A DNA stretch of 64,000 bases from Plantago elongata (taxonomy: Eukaryota; Streptophyta; Magnoliopsida; Lamiales; Plantaginaceae): positions 17,649 to 81,648 of the forward strand of contig JAYMSP010000109.1 in the NCBI GenBank assembly GCA_036897095.1, written 5' to 3'. Each line of letters begins with the position of its first letter. The first letter of the stretch is position 1. A program made the position numbers and the translations under genes. Under the pieces are notes generated by a model that saw nothing but the letters and a program-made list of their open reading frames with translations, searched no databases and had not been told where the DNA came from. Positions 1 to 12,529 of this stretch are shown in pieces.

Positions 1-1116
1 CAAACTAATCGTGCAGACAATATAGTTAATCCTTGTGTACTAAACTCTCAATTGATCAGAAAAACATATAGACACTTGATTGAAAGCGAGAGGGGTATTA
101 TATGTCAAGATTTGCTATAGCTGACACTATATAAAAGTAAAAGTGGACCTGCAATCCATCAATGAAATCAAGAAGAAACACACCTATCTGGCCAAGAAGT
201 TCAACTTTGATTCCATTGTGCTCCACCTTCTTACCGGAAACAGGTTCTACGAAAATCTGAAAACACATCATCCAACCATCACGTCAATTTATTTGGACCC
301 AAACGTAAAAGATAATAAGAGCCAATTTCAATTGACAGAGATATACCTTGCCAGATATGGTTTCTTGACTCTGGAATAGTGGAACCATTACCGTTGGACC
401 TTTCTCCTTCTTTACCGGAACCTATTGCAGTATTAGTATATGGAGAGAGAGAGAAAAATCAGCCTTCGTTGCCAATACTGAGGAGAAATCCATTATCCAT
501 TTTACTGATAAGCAGTACAAATGGATTTGAAGTATTCATCATGTGACGCATAACTACGAGCTAAAGCTCAAATTTAACATCACTAAAACAGTTCACCACT
601 TTCATTTCACAAAATTTATTCAGTCTTGAATGAATAACAATATATAACAGAGCAGGCATAAGAGATAGATCATACTGTAATTTCTTTTATAAACCATCAC
701 TTTGACTTTAACCAAACAGATATGGAGCAATGGGCATATATTTCTCGCAAGCAGGATCCAATATATCAATTGATACAACTATAAGCTTAAAATTTAATGA
801 CGGCAATAAGTATTATCATATAAATTACAATATAGCATCCCTGGTTTCAAAACTATAACTTAATCAAAGTAAATGGCATTGCAATCGTGACCATGGCATA
901 CATCAAGTGCTCTAAACTTACATAAACTAGAATCTAGGATAAGCTATACCTGTTTTCGGGATTTCCCATCCGAAAATACAACCGAAATGTTGCATGCTGG
1001 TTTAAATGCTCCAATTATATAATTCTGAAATCAGGATAGTATAATCACTTCTATGTAGACTAAAGCAGGAAAAAGCAAAAAACTTATTCAAAAGCAAAAC
1101 AATAATGCTTCACCAT
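1..1116 (-). CDS. VPS26: VPS26 retromer subunit, 5' part (runs off left edge)
   Basis: VPS26 is an arrestin-like core subunit of retromer, which recycles vacuolar sorting receptors from endosomes. Three coding exons plus a start codon can be read on the minus strand. The ATG (1116-1114) is the last codon of a small exon (1162-1114) and is followed directly by the donor GTGAAG. Exon 1024-950 (25 codons) begins NYIIGAFKPACNISVVF. Exon 421-347 (25 codons) holds VMVPLFQSQETISGK. Exon 256-184 (24 codons plus 1 nt) holds GKKVEHNGIKVELLGQI. These are the hallmark N-terminal blocks of eukaryotic VPS26 and all junctions stay in phase. A non-coding first exon ends at 1955 (donor GTAATT). The rest of the gene lies left of the window. 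A plus-strand ORF at 143-379 is its antisense shadow. Confidence 0.9.
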
Positions 1117-1954
1117 TTCCCAAACGAAATCCGAGCTGAATCCAAAGACTTGATCAAATCACCTGAAATGAAGTTTTGTTCCATTATAAATCAATCTCCA
1201 ATAATAATAATATGTTCAAATTTACTAGAGATTCTATCCAACAAACATATGAAAACAACTTAGGCTGAAAAATAAGAACCGTCGAGGAAATTGTAATGAT
1301 ATTAAAGAATTTCCATTCCAGCACCAGAATTCTAGATGATCAACTGTTCAACTTAAATCTCAAATCACCACATTAAAACAGGAAAGTACTCTCAAATTAC
1401 AGCTGAATCCTAAGGCCCTGTACATCAAAACTAGCTTATGTGCTAGTTGGTAGCTAATATACTAGGTAGCTAACAAGCTAGTCGGTATTTGATTAGGTAG
1501 CTAATAAGGTAGGTGTTTAGTACTACTATATTAATTAGCTGATTTGCAAAATATATGATGCAAGAACAATTGTATTCAGCTAAACTATAAGAAGCTATCA
1601 GTTAGTTCCATAACGGATTTATTTCGGAAAAAAATCTTTAAGCTATAGTTTACAGGCCAGTGGTAAATAGAGTCTAACCCTTGCAAGCAATAAATTTCCA
1701 CTCAATCTTTTCAAAACGGGCTCCAACTACAGTAATGTGTCAACAATAGCGAAAGGTCAATCCAGAAAGTATACTAAAACACTGAATAAGCTGGAAAACG
1801 CAGTCTATTGGGCGAAATTGCAATGTCATTTCAGAAGTTCCAACACCATAAAACCTAAGATGATCGATCAGCCTAATCGGAATCAGAAACTGAAACAAGT
1901 AGACAGAAAATAGATATTGTACATAGAAATTTCAGGTTGGGCAAAGTAAATTAC

Positions 1955-2019
1955 CAGAGGAGATCTTCGCGAGAGATGGGAGAGGAGACGACGAGAAAAG
2001 AGATCACAGCAGTTACCAG

Positions 2020-2051
<32 letters not shown>

Positions 2052-2085
2052 CGAATTCTTTAGCCTTTACGATGCTGTTAGGGCG
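1955..2085 (-). promoter_or_regulatory. VPS26: VPS26 non-coding first exon with CT-rich leader
   Basis: On the minus strand this reads as a pyrimidine-rich leader containing about 29 nt of CT dinucleotides (a GA run at 2021-2049 on plus), ending at a good donor CCTCTG/GTAATT at 1955. It fits the transcription start region of VPS26, with a leader intron from 1954 to about 1163. The 5' boundary is a guess. Confidence 0.5.
2021..2049. repeat. (GA)n microsatellite
   Basis: An uninterrupted GA/CT dinucleotide run inside the presumed VPS26 5' leader. CT-rich leaders are common in plant genes, and the repeat length is likely polymorphic. Confidence 0.9.
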
Positions 2086-2099
2086 TGTTCGGCAAAGTC

Positions 2100-3545
2100 G
2101 TGACCCAGTCCAATCCGTGATTCTAATTGAGTTTCGGACGGGTGTTTGGATTCTGGGTTGGGTATGCGGGTCTCCTCTAGGGTATCGTATTGGTGTCTGG
2201 AAAATTTTATATTCAATTTCTTTTTCTTTTTTCTTTGTTTTCTATGTATAGATGTAACGTACCTAGATAACATCGATTTACCCGCCGGAAATTTTAAATG
2301 TTGGCACCAGATCACATACATTATAAGTTACTACCTTCGGTACATTAAGAGGATTAAGAATAATGAAAAAAATAAAAGGTACTCTCTCTATCTTTAAATC
2401 TAATAAAACTTTTCATTTTCAACGTAATTTATGGTAATAACCTCCTTAATATAACTCATTAACAACATATTATTTTATCCACAACCGACGTGTATTTTTT
2501 CACTCAATTAGTATCTCGAACTCATTTCTTACCGCATACTTCAATGAAACCATATATTTTTCTTAATAAACGTGCATAAGTAAATTGTATCAAGGACATA
2601 TGAAACATTATATTGGTAAAGGACTAAAAGTTGTAAGTATTAAGAATTTTATGTATACTTTATCATTCAATTGCAACTTTATTAGTATAATATGATTAAT
2701 AAATTTGTGAAAGAATAAAAGAAAGAAATTACTATCAACTTCAACTAAAATTGTCTTTTTTAAATTACTTTTAGCTAAATAAGAAGTACATGGCAAACTA
2801 TAAAAAAATTTATTTTAACAAGTTAAAAAATTATTGTACCACTACAAAAAAAATTAAACCTTAAAATTGATAAACATACATCCGGAGTGAATTAGATAAA
2901 GTGCAATTGGTTCGATTTGCAGGCTAATGATTCGCTAAAAGATAAATAATGCGAATGGAACAAATATAATAGATGCAGATTTGGAAATTAAGATGGATTC
3001 TTGTTTAAGTTGATTCAGAAACGTGAATAAGAACGGAAAGAAGAAAGTGGAGGGGAAGATAAGTGTTGGTGACAAGTAAAATAACGTGAAGGAAATAATT
3101 GAATAAGAGTTTTTAAATTATAAGTAAATAAGGTTGAAATATAGTTTAGATGATGATTCTTTTATCATGGTTAATACATATGTAATTAAATTTTAATTAG
3201 AATGATACGTTTTATATTTTGAAGAGTAAAATTAATTGGGACTCCGGAGAGCGGGATAGAAGATACAGTAGTTGCCTATATTTATAAAAGAAAAGGGTTT
3301 GGTTTCATAGGTGTGACTTTGAGTCGTGATACTTGCTGATTAGCATGCAGGCCAATAAACAACTAATCCGTCAAGTCAAGCAAGAACATTCGAGAAACAA
3401 AGAAAATACATATTTATTGTGATTAGTAGTAGGAGAGGACGTCAGAATTAGAAATAGAGGCCAACAGTGTAATTTCCGTCAAATTGGAAGGGCCGAAATG
3501 TCAATAAAATCCCATCGAATTGTTAATCTATGTTGTTGACTTGTC
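2100..3545. other. AT-rich intergenic region, VPS26 to CYB5
   Basis: This is the divergent intergenic stretch between VPS26 (minus) and cytochrome b5 (plus). It is AT-rich with no supportable ORF. A TTTATATAT stretch near 3547 is a plausible TATA element for the cytochrome b5 gene. Confidence 0.6.
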
Positions 3546-3792
3546 CTTTATATATCATCATCACCATTACCAGTGATACAATTTGGTCACGCAGCTGGTG
3601 AAGAAACCAACAGAGAGAGAAGAATCAAAGGAGCCTTGTTCAACTCTCTCTCGTATCGTAAGTAAGCTCTTCTTTCATTTGCAGGATTCTGCCTTTTGTT
3701 TTTTATAAACTTTCCAATCTATTTATCTCATCAATTTATCTCGTGCTAATAATTACCTCTCAATTTCTTTTTCTTTTTCTGTAGTTACTGAA

Positions 3793-4935
3793 ATGGCGTC
3801 AGATCCCAAAATTCACTTGTTCGAGGACGTCTCTAAGCATAACCAGATTAAGGATTGTTGGCTTATCATCAATGGAAAGGTCAGATCTTTTCTTGTTTAG
3901 CTCAACAACCTGATTACTGTGTTAATAATAGTAGTAAGCAAAGGTTATTTTTGTTTTTCGAAAGGCTTTTTATATGAGGCAGGTGATTGGCTTTAGGTTA
4001 ATTAGCCCATAATTCATTTATGTTTGCTTTTGATTTGTGACTTGTGTGATTATATTCTGACTCTAAACTCTAACCGAGTGGAAATCGATATTTGATTTGG
4101 TGTAATTAAGAAAACTTAAGCATGTGATTTGTGTTTATGTAACAAAATTACTGGATAGTAGTTGATTTGGTGTAATTAAGAAAACTTAAGCATGTGATTT
4201 GTGTTTATGTAACAAAATTACTGGATAGTAGATGGTTAAGAAGTAAGAACCTCTGTGCAAAAACTTCGAATCTTCAAGTGATTGGGTTAAATGAAGTATA
4301 AATGTTAGTGTATGGATGTGTGAATAAGTTGGAAGAATCAGCATGGCTGGTATTACTAGTGGATTATTTCAAGTTTCTCAGTTTAATCAAATTGAATTTC
4401 AGTGATTCTGCTTCATATAATCCATGTTTGACAACAAGTATCAAGTTTGCTATCAACTGTTTTGGAAGTTGTTCTGTTTTGGACTTCGATCTGAGTGGCT
4501 TAGGAGCCATAACTCCAATCGTTTTTCAGGTTTATGATGTGACCCCATTTATGGAGGATCACCCTGGAGGTGATGAAGTTCTGCTATCAGCAACTGGTAA
4601 TAACTTGCACTGCTATAATAATATCTGAAAAGGCTAGTAGAAACTGATGAGTCGTTGCAACCTTGTTTATTGGCCGTTTTGCAGGAAAAGATGCTACCAA
4701 TGACTTCGAAGATGTTGGCCACAGTGACAATGCAACGGAAATGATGGCCCAGTACTACATTGGTGATATAGACATGGCCACCGTGCCCCTTAAGCGAACT
4801 TACACTGCTCCACAGCAACCAGCTTACAACCAGGACAAGTCTAGTGAGTTTTTGATCAAGATTCTCCAGTTCTTGGTGCCTCTTATGATACTGGGACTGG
4901 CTTTCACCGTCCGGTACTACACCAAGGAGAAATGA
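3793..4935 (+). CDS. CYB5: Cytochrome b5, tail-anchored (ER type)
   Basis: Small haem protein that passes electrons to ER desaturases, hydroxylases and P450s. Exons 3793-3879, 4530-4596 and 4685-4935 join in frame to 134 aa, the usual length. The haem ligands are His40 in EDHPGG and His64 in VGHSDNA. The core is followed by a proline-rich linker and a C-terminal hydrophobic anchor (about residues 106-128, LQFLVPLMILGLAF) with the short basic tail RYYTKEK, typical of tail-anchored ER b5. The leader is probably spliced: donor GTAAGT at 3658, acceptor TGTAG ending at 3784. Intron 1 carries a perfect 70-bp tandem duplication (4092-4231). All three exons are intact. Confidence 0.95.
4092..4231. 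repeat. Perfect 70-bp tandem duplication in CYB5 intron 1
   Basis: Copies 4092-4161 and 4162-4231 are identical over all 70 bases, starting TTGATTTGGTGTAATTAAG. Perfect identity in an intron implies a recent event. Confidence 0.95.
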
Positions 4936-5494
4936 TTTCTTTGAATTTCCATTCCTAGTTATTGTTGGTTGGTTGAAAATGAATCATCCTCATTTCCAGC
5001 TTGTTGAACTCATTATATATGTTGTTGGATTTCTTGCGGAATTACATAACTTTCGAGAAGGTTTATATATATATTGCCTTTCGGAGTTGCATTTTGCATA
5101 GCCGGTGAGAGTATACCTATTAAAGTTACGAGTATCCTATTTTAAGATGATATACATAGACCTGCACAAGGTCAATTTGGACAAGACGAGAATGTTTTTT
5201 CAAGTGCAGATTAGGAAAACAAAGCTTCGGATCAACAGCAACAGAAATACAACACTAGCCTCTCCTGATTATCCTGGCTCAATAGCCAGCATATTAGTAT
5301 ACAGATACAGAAGATACAGATGACTTTTTCTTTGGAAAATGTCTCTGCAAGTATAATAACATCTTACATAAGAGACATTAGCTTTGCTGCTTTCAGAATA
5401 GCAAGTCTCAAATTAGATCCCACAAGAACCCTTGCGCAAGAATTTATAATTAGCTGTGGCCATTGAAATAAATAGAAGAGCTCTACCAAAGGCA

Positions 5495-8400
5495 TTATAA
5501 CGGCGTCTCAACCTTATTATGAAGTGTCACCACCAAATCGTGTGCATCATCTAGAAGCTTCCAGACATCAAGTTGCCCAGCCATAGCATTACACTCCTTT
5601 AATATCTCATCCATGCTAAAGTACTTTTCAATGATCTGTTTCCTCCTCTGCAACACAGAGGCTGCAATGGCATAAAGCAGGAGATCCTCCGTTGGTGGGG
5701 CTCGCTGCCTTATCTTGCTCCACGCAGACTTCCCAATCCCAGCCCTTATTGCAGCCTGGTCAGCCCACATCACCTCCCATATACACAATGTTTGTTCAAA
5801 TGTTAACTCCCTTCTAAAAAGTACCACCACCATCCTGTAAACGAAGAAGCAATCCTCCGCCTGGAGTTTCTCCAAGTGCCTGTAAAGATGTGAATCTTTG
5901 TATTTAATGATTTTTGATACGATATTAAGTTGCCTTCTGATTCCCAATTCGTCGAGCCTGAAATTATGACGAGCCTTCTTCATGAAGCCCACAAAACACC
6001 AGAAAGCTACATGGTCCTCTGGTATAACGGAGATTATAGGCGAAAGCAGGTCACTCATCCCCTGACAGTAGCCAATTTCTGAGTCAAAAAGTGCATAAGC
6101 TTCGAGAATTGCAACTAAACGGGCTGCATGGAAGATCCGACCCGGATCAAGGTGATCATAGTCCTTGAGTCCAACAGTTTCAGCTAAACAACGTGCTTTA
6201 GCTTCTGTTACAGTGGCTTGTACTGGGGAATAAGTTATCCATTCTTCATTAGCTCGAATGGCGTCTAAGCGGATAATGCGTTGCCAGGTGGCATAATCTT
6301 CTGGGCTGAATGGTTCTGAGTGGAGTTCTGTGTTCAGAGGGGATTCCTCTTCAGCGAAAATCAATGACAGGTTAAAAATTTCACTCTCTTCAGGGTTGTC
6401 TGAGGAATCAGAATCTGAGGACTCTGAATCAGAAGCAATGGCCAAGTCGGTGATTTGTGTAGAATCATCAGATCCATCAGCCATTTTACTTGTGAGCTGG
6501 TCAGGTTCCTCATCATATTGGAAGGCTTCCTCACTGGAAAGGGATTCTCTAGCACTCATAACATCCTCAGAGTCTGGAGAATCCAAGTCTTCAGTGAGAA
6601 TTTCACCAGAAAAGTTGCTTGTTTGACCATTTCCATCTGACTTGAAAAGTTTTCTGTTGCTTTTAAGAAGCCGGCGACACCGCCTCCGTAATTTCTCATA
6701 TTCCTTCCTGCATACATTATAACATTTGGACAATGAGGAAATAATAGAAATTGAATCCATAAACTCTACGTTTGTTCCTCCACTCAAGTTCTTTATGCAT
6801 ATGATGGATTAATTAGGTAATTGAAGGAGAACAGGAGTTCGTAAGTGCACCTTTTCTGAGTTTTTATCACGTCTCTTTCTTCTTTGGAGCTTGTGAGGTC
6901 ATAGCTGCAAAATTAAATATAATCAGCATCATTGCAAAACTTGATTCTTCCATTTGACAAAGAAAATGACAAACTTATCTATATCACCAAGCAAACAATA
7001 AAAGTAGACAACCCAAAGGACATTAGTATTAGGATATATTATGCTTTAGAAGTACATTTTCTGACAGCTTTATAATCTCAAGTAAAACACAAACACACAG
7101 ATGGTTGTCTGGATGCCATCACTAACATACATTGAAAGGATAAACTATTCATCAAAAGATTGGATACAAGTACATGAAAGGTAAGTACATCCGTACATAA
7201 AGCGACACGCAGTTCAAATATAAGTGTCACATAAATTGTAGTGAACCACCGGTATATGATGAGATTCATATGCTATCTAGCGTCCCCAATTCAGATTGGT
7301 CGGTTCTGGGTGATCTTTCAGGTCTAAATTATTATCCGATCAATGGATGAGCAAGACATGAGGTTATTTATATTTACATAAAAAATGTGGGGGTAGAAGT
7401 TGAGAAATGAAGAAAAGTAGATTACAGATTGAGACACAGCAATAACATATATACTCCTATATACATATTTGTATTATCTGCGGGGTTAGTCAACTTACAC
7501 TCCTAGTAGAAATGGCCAGACCTCTGCCCGAATACTTGGATCTACACCCTACATAAAACAAGGTAGCAACATTAAATTCAATGGACTATAACAAAAACAC
7601 AACCAAACTCACAGAAACCAACGATCTAAGATCAATTGACATGGAAAAAATAGAAAGCTATTTCGAGAAAATGACCCACCCCACTTCGAACTTTCTTGAG
7701 AAATTTAAGTCCGTTGTCACGAAGCTTTCCATCTGGTGTGAACAAAGTTTTCCAATGGTGAGCTGAAAGTATGTGCTTTCTTTTCCTTCGAGACCATGGT
7801 GATTTCAAACGAGCCCTGCAATTGTCCAGTAACATGTGTCAACTGTTTGTAAAATAAAAACGAGAAAGCCATGGACAATTCTGTTTCCATCAACAAAATA
7901 AAAAGCCAGTTCCGACTTGCAGGAAGTTCAGTATAAGAGTAACATATAGAATGACCATCAACACAAAAATTACACATCACATGAAGAGGAAAAAGGAGAT
8001 AAAGTCACAAGCTTTATTTCCACAGTTACCAGCTGGGTTGATGCAAACAATGATGTTCAGCAATCAGGTCAGGAGACACACTCAGAGAAACATCTACCAT
8101 CAAGAAAACGCTCTTTCCGCAAGTTCAAATTGTTCCACCATTCTGAAACAACTAAAGCCTACCAAAAGAAGATCAACAACAAATACCCTACAAGCTAGAG
8201 CTTCCTCTCTATTTCCCATGAATTTCCTTATTGGACTAAATCCCCAAATAATATATCTTCACTTAAACAAAACCAAATACATATTCTACAACAAAACCAG
8301 CAATTTAGAGAAGTAGGACCATTGATCACACGGATATGGTACCAAACGAGATGACTTGATCAAAACCTTATCTCTCATCTTTGACTAGCAAAATAAAAAA

Positions 8401-8709
8401 TAAAACAACTTGCTACTTAGACTATTCAAATCAACACTATTTACATTTCAAATCATCAATCCACTGAAACCAACTAAACTAGCTGTTAAAATGAACAAGA
8501 TCTGAGCTTTACTGAACGAAAGTACACATTGAACAACTAGAAACTCACCGATCAGAAGGAGAAGCTGGAGTAGTATTGGCGGAGCCAACTAAGAACAGAA
8601 CCGATCTCAAATGAACCCAGGAAGACGACGAAGAAGATGGAGAAGAAGACAACGGTGGTGAAGATTTCGACGACGATGAAGAAGTCTGACTTCGTCTAAG
8701 AGCTCTCAT
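5495..8709 (-). CDS. TBC-domain Rab GTPase-activating protein
   Basis: Stimulates GTP hydrolysis by a Rab GTPase in vesicle traffic. Five coding exons join in frame: 8709-8549, 7815-7680, 7548-7499, 6904-6851 and 6707-5495, giving 537 aa. The N-terminus is Ser-rich (about residues 9-30), followed by the plant-conserved block KSPWSRRKRKH and the TBC motif A region GVDPSIRAEVWPFLLGV. A Ser/Asp/Glu-rich acidic insert (roughly residues 150-260) splits the domain. The catalytic Arg finger is in IIRLDAIR (Arg285) and the Gln finger in IGYCQGM (Gln349), so both catalytic residues are present. The layout resembles plant gyp1-like TBC proteins with a split domain. The target Rab cannot be told from sequence. 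The start was chosen at MRALRRSQT because plant homologues begin the same way. Confidence 0.93.
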
Positions 8710-10980
8710 CTATTACAGCTTCTCTAAAACTACTCTTTAACTAAAAATCCCTCTTTTCTAGGGTTTCAAAATGTAACTAGAAATGGACCAAATCGATTCT
8801 CAAAACCACGGCGGCGGCTAATGCCAGGCCACCCGAATCGCCTCCATTCGCCGCCGCGTGCCTCGCCACCACCTCCTCCGATGAACACCGATCTAATGAG
8901 CTGATTGATCCTGCTGGTGACTGTGAGCTCCAAAAACATGGGTGGAGGAGTGAAACGACTGTTTAGCCCTTGTGCTGCATCAAGCAGAGTGGATTTTCCA
9001 CAATGAAGAAGCAGGCAACTGGTGAAACAAAAACACCTTTATTTATTGTGATTTGCTTTATTTCTTGTCCAGCTTTTCCTCGTGCAATCAATTGATTGAT
9101 GTTTGCTTTGAACTCGTTGTGCCGATCTATCTATCTACTCATTTTTCTAAATAATTTCTCTCTCTAGAGATTAGAGAGAGAGTAGAGAGTACATGATGGT
9201 GGATCAGATATTTATACTGAGAGGACTTGGAGAAGAAAGAAGTACTGGAAGAAGAAGATTTGAAACACTTCTTGCCATTTGCCAAATTCAGTTGTTGCTG
9301 TAATAATAAAAGAAAGAAACAAGATGGTCGTGTTTCAAAAGTCCAGACCGGATTTGGACTAGAATTTCATCTCGAATCGGTTCAACCAGTAGGTGGCTAA
9401 ACTTGTACTGCATCGATTTTGGGATTCAGATCATATTTTAATATGGATAAATGATGAATAAAAAAGAGATGTTCCGTTGATAAATACAAAAAATGAAACA
9501 TTTATATAAATAATAAAAGTGTTCAAATGAAACATCGATACAAAACAAAACGAAGCAAGTAACAAGTAACAACTGATCAATTATATCTCCTTTTTTTATT
9601 AAATAAGGGATGTGTATACAACAATTAAAATCTATTTTAACGGTATCGTCAATTACGATTTAACTTTTTAATAGTTTTTCGTATGCTTTGTGTGTGTGCG
9701 TATTGGCTGGACCGATCCGAACAAGCCGGATTGTCTGGTTGATTTGTTGAGTAGAACACTGTGCAAGTGGTGTAAGCAAGCACCGGGTTCGAGGTTAAAC
9801 AACGACGTTCCATTTGCAATTGCATTGCGTGGAGTTTTGAAGATAATTGTAATTAACTAATGCTAATTGGTAGATGAATATTGATAATGACATTTCGCAT
9901 ATTTTAGACTGAGTTTTGTTTGGCTCTCTTGTTTTCTAGCAGGCTCATGTGCACTGAGATTCTTATTTTTTCATCACATCTAATTTTAGATTTCACTTCT
10001 AAGTTCTCACTGTTTATTGGTTTTTACATTTATCATCCAACAATTTAATTTAATGGGACATGTATAAAGTTAATGAGATGTAGTACAATATTGGTCCCAA
10101 CTTTTTACACTGAAGTTTGTTGTGGGTAAAATGCACTACACTATTATTCTGATTTTGGTTGGACTAACAACCCGAATTTATGATCGATATTACTCATTTG
10201 ACCGACATAGTTTGTAGCAAATAACAATGAGTTTTTTACCAATGAGTCCAGCATTAATGTTCTTTTCACAAATAAATCACTTTTTTTTCCTCACCATTCA
10301 ATCAAATGGCTTACAAAATGGTCCTAATTCATCCTGAAATTGATGCCCCTTGGAAATTTGCTATATAGGCCCATCCAGTCATTTAAAGACCAATTGGTAT
10401 AAAATTTAAGATCGGTATAGAATTTGAGTTATAGTGTATAAATTAGAAAAGATATGACCCTTCCAGGTTGCAGCCTTTTCCCAGCAATGGCTCCTTCGTC
10501 CTTCCCACTCTCTTATTTTATAGCAACATAATTTTGGCTATTAATCTACATTCTCATTTATAATAAAAAATATAAATATATAAAAACGTATATAATTATA
10601 ACACTTTATAAAAATTTAATATTATACAACTTATATATTTTACGATTGTTTATAAGAGAGTCGTAAAAATAAACTAAGAAAAGACTTTAAAATTAATTCA
10701 AAGAAGGTAAAAGAAATACGACTTTTAGTTTTAAATTATGAGTCTTAATTTGTACTTTAAATAAAAATACGACACATTCTTTTTTTTGACCTATTCGATA
10801 TTTGTGTTAGGTATTAAGAGTGATAATTTTAAAATACTCTGATTTTTAAGAATTAAATTAATCATATATTTTATAGTATGAAAATCCTCCCATATACATA
10901 TATATATACCCTACACACACTTACATCAGTGACATGTATATAATCCCCCACACACACACGGTTACACATATATACACACA
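8710..10980. other. 5' flank of the TBC gene and AT-rich intergenic DNA
   Basis: The first about 500 bp is GC- and CT-richer and probably holds the TBC leader and promoter. It includes a GA/CT-rich imperfect palindrome near 9157-9195 (TCTCTCTAGAGATTAGAGAGAG). From about 9400 the DNA is AT-rich without coding signs on either strand. Confidence 0.5.
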
Positions 10981-10984
10981 CATA

Positions 10985-11155
10985 TGTCACACTACCCCAA
11001 CTAGATTACATATAATCACATTAACAGTTACTATATGTATATATACTTATATCACACTGCCCCAACATTATTACATATAATCACATTAACATATGTATAT
11101 GTACATATACATTTGTCACATTGTCACTACATATAACCACATTTACTATTGTGAA
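10985..11155. repeat. Minisatellite, about 65-bp unit, 2.5 copies
   Basis: Units start near 10986, 11051 and 11115 with the shared core ATCACACTGCCCCAAC followed by TTACATATAATCACATTAAC. They sit in a TATGTATATA/CA-rich tract that begins about 10900. The third unit is partial and diverged. Confidence 0.75.
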
Positions 11156-11159
11156 AGAT

Positions 11160-12529
11160 TGAATCAAGCTGACTAGAGAAGATTGAATCAAAATAGGTTT
11201 TAAAAAAGCCTGCAATTCGTAAACTGGCGAGGCGAGGCGGAGTGAAGAAGATCAGCAGGCCGCAATCTCGTCTCCCTGGATCTCAGCGTGTAAGGATATT
11301 AAGGGTGGGTGTTTGCAGGAAACGGCTTCAACAAATTGCACAAGGGCTGTTATGCAATTATTTAAGCTATACACAACCAATCCTTTAAAATGTGATCACG
11401 TGAGGGGAAAAGTAGGGGTTTTTCTGGGTGTTTTCATGGCATATTAGACTGATTTGTAAATATAAATGTGTTCAATTTGTGAAAATGTGTCCCAAACTGT
11501 ATTGTAGCTCTCCCAAGTAACAATTGAACTACATAGTACGTACATATATTGTTGTTTTCATAACATACGGAGTGTTTGGCTACGCGTTTAAATTGAGACT
11601 CAATTAGTCTGTTTTATAATCAGTCAAATTTATCATTCAGAATAAGAATGTATAGTCATATAAATTCCTTTCACGTTAATATCATGTGCGTGCTCTTTGT
11701 GTATAGATAGAATCCGTAGGAAGGTGCACATTGTAGAATTGCCGTTTGGTCCAGCATGCTAGTATTTGTCTTCAAACCAAAGCAACAATATACTTGATGA
11801 TCCTGTTGCCAACACTTCTAATAAGTCTTCATTACTGATTATAACATTTTCTCAATAGAACATTCCAATTTTCCTTTCTTCTTTCCATTCTCATTTCATT
11901 TTCACTTGGCTCTCTTCTCCTCTTTAGTAGTGCGCCATTTATATTGACCACTTTCCATGGATTTCTGCAATGGGATATGATTGCAATTAGCTTTTCCGAT
12001 TCAAAAATCATCCATAATGTTGGCCATATCTTGAAATTGCCAAGCCCTTTTTAGCTTTATTCATTTTAGTAGTATGCTTTTTCTTTATAGGAGGAAGTTA
12101 TTTTTACTCATGCTACTCGAGGTTGTAAAATTGCCTAACTATAAAGTTGTTGCTAAATGATGATGTATAAGATCGCCGAAGTAAGTGCAAACTCAAGGGG
12201 CGGTGTGGGCGAGTCATGAGTAGATCTTGATCACTGGACGGTGCATCTGAAATAAGATAGTGTGAATTTATGGTGTTGTTATACTTAAAACCAGCAGTAG
12301 AAAGACAGTCATAAGCAAGACACGTAACCTTTGGCCTAACACATTCGTGAATCGTGCACAAATCCTCAAGAGTTCAATAATCAAGACTTAGATACGTCAA
12401 CCATTTATTATAGTACATCACCTTCATACTTCATCCTTCATCCTACATCAACAAGTACAGATACATGAGAGCTATTCATCTCTTATTATACACCACGTAC
12501 ATTATTATGCAGCTCCATATTGCATCATA
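11160..12529. other. Intergenic DNA downstream of the first PGL gene
   Basis: No gene is recognised here. The last 100-150 bp (about 12380-12529) is probably the 3' UTR of the minus-strand phosphogluconolactonase gene. Confidence 0.5.

Noticed and set aside
143-379. Plus-strand 78-codon ORF
   Set aside because: It is antisense to two VPS26 exons that match the family exactly on the minus strand.
1937-2251. Plus-strand ORF with a RERERERER run
   Set aside because: The run is the translated GA microsatellite; the region reads better as the VPS26 leader on minus.
7951-8316. 121-codon plus-strand ORF
   Set aside because: It lies in TBC intron 1 on the opposite strand and its composition reflects AT-rich DNA.
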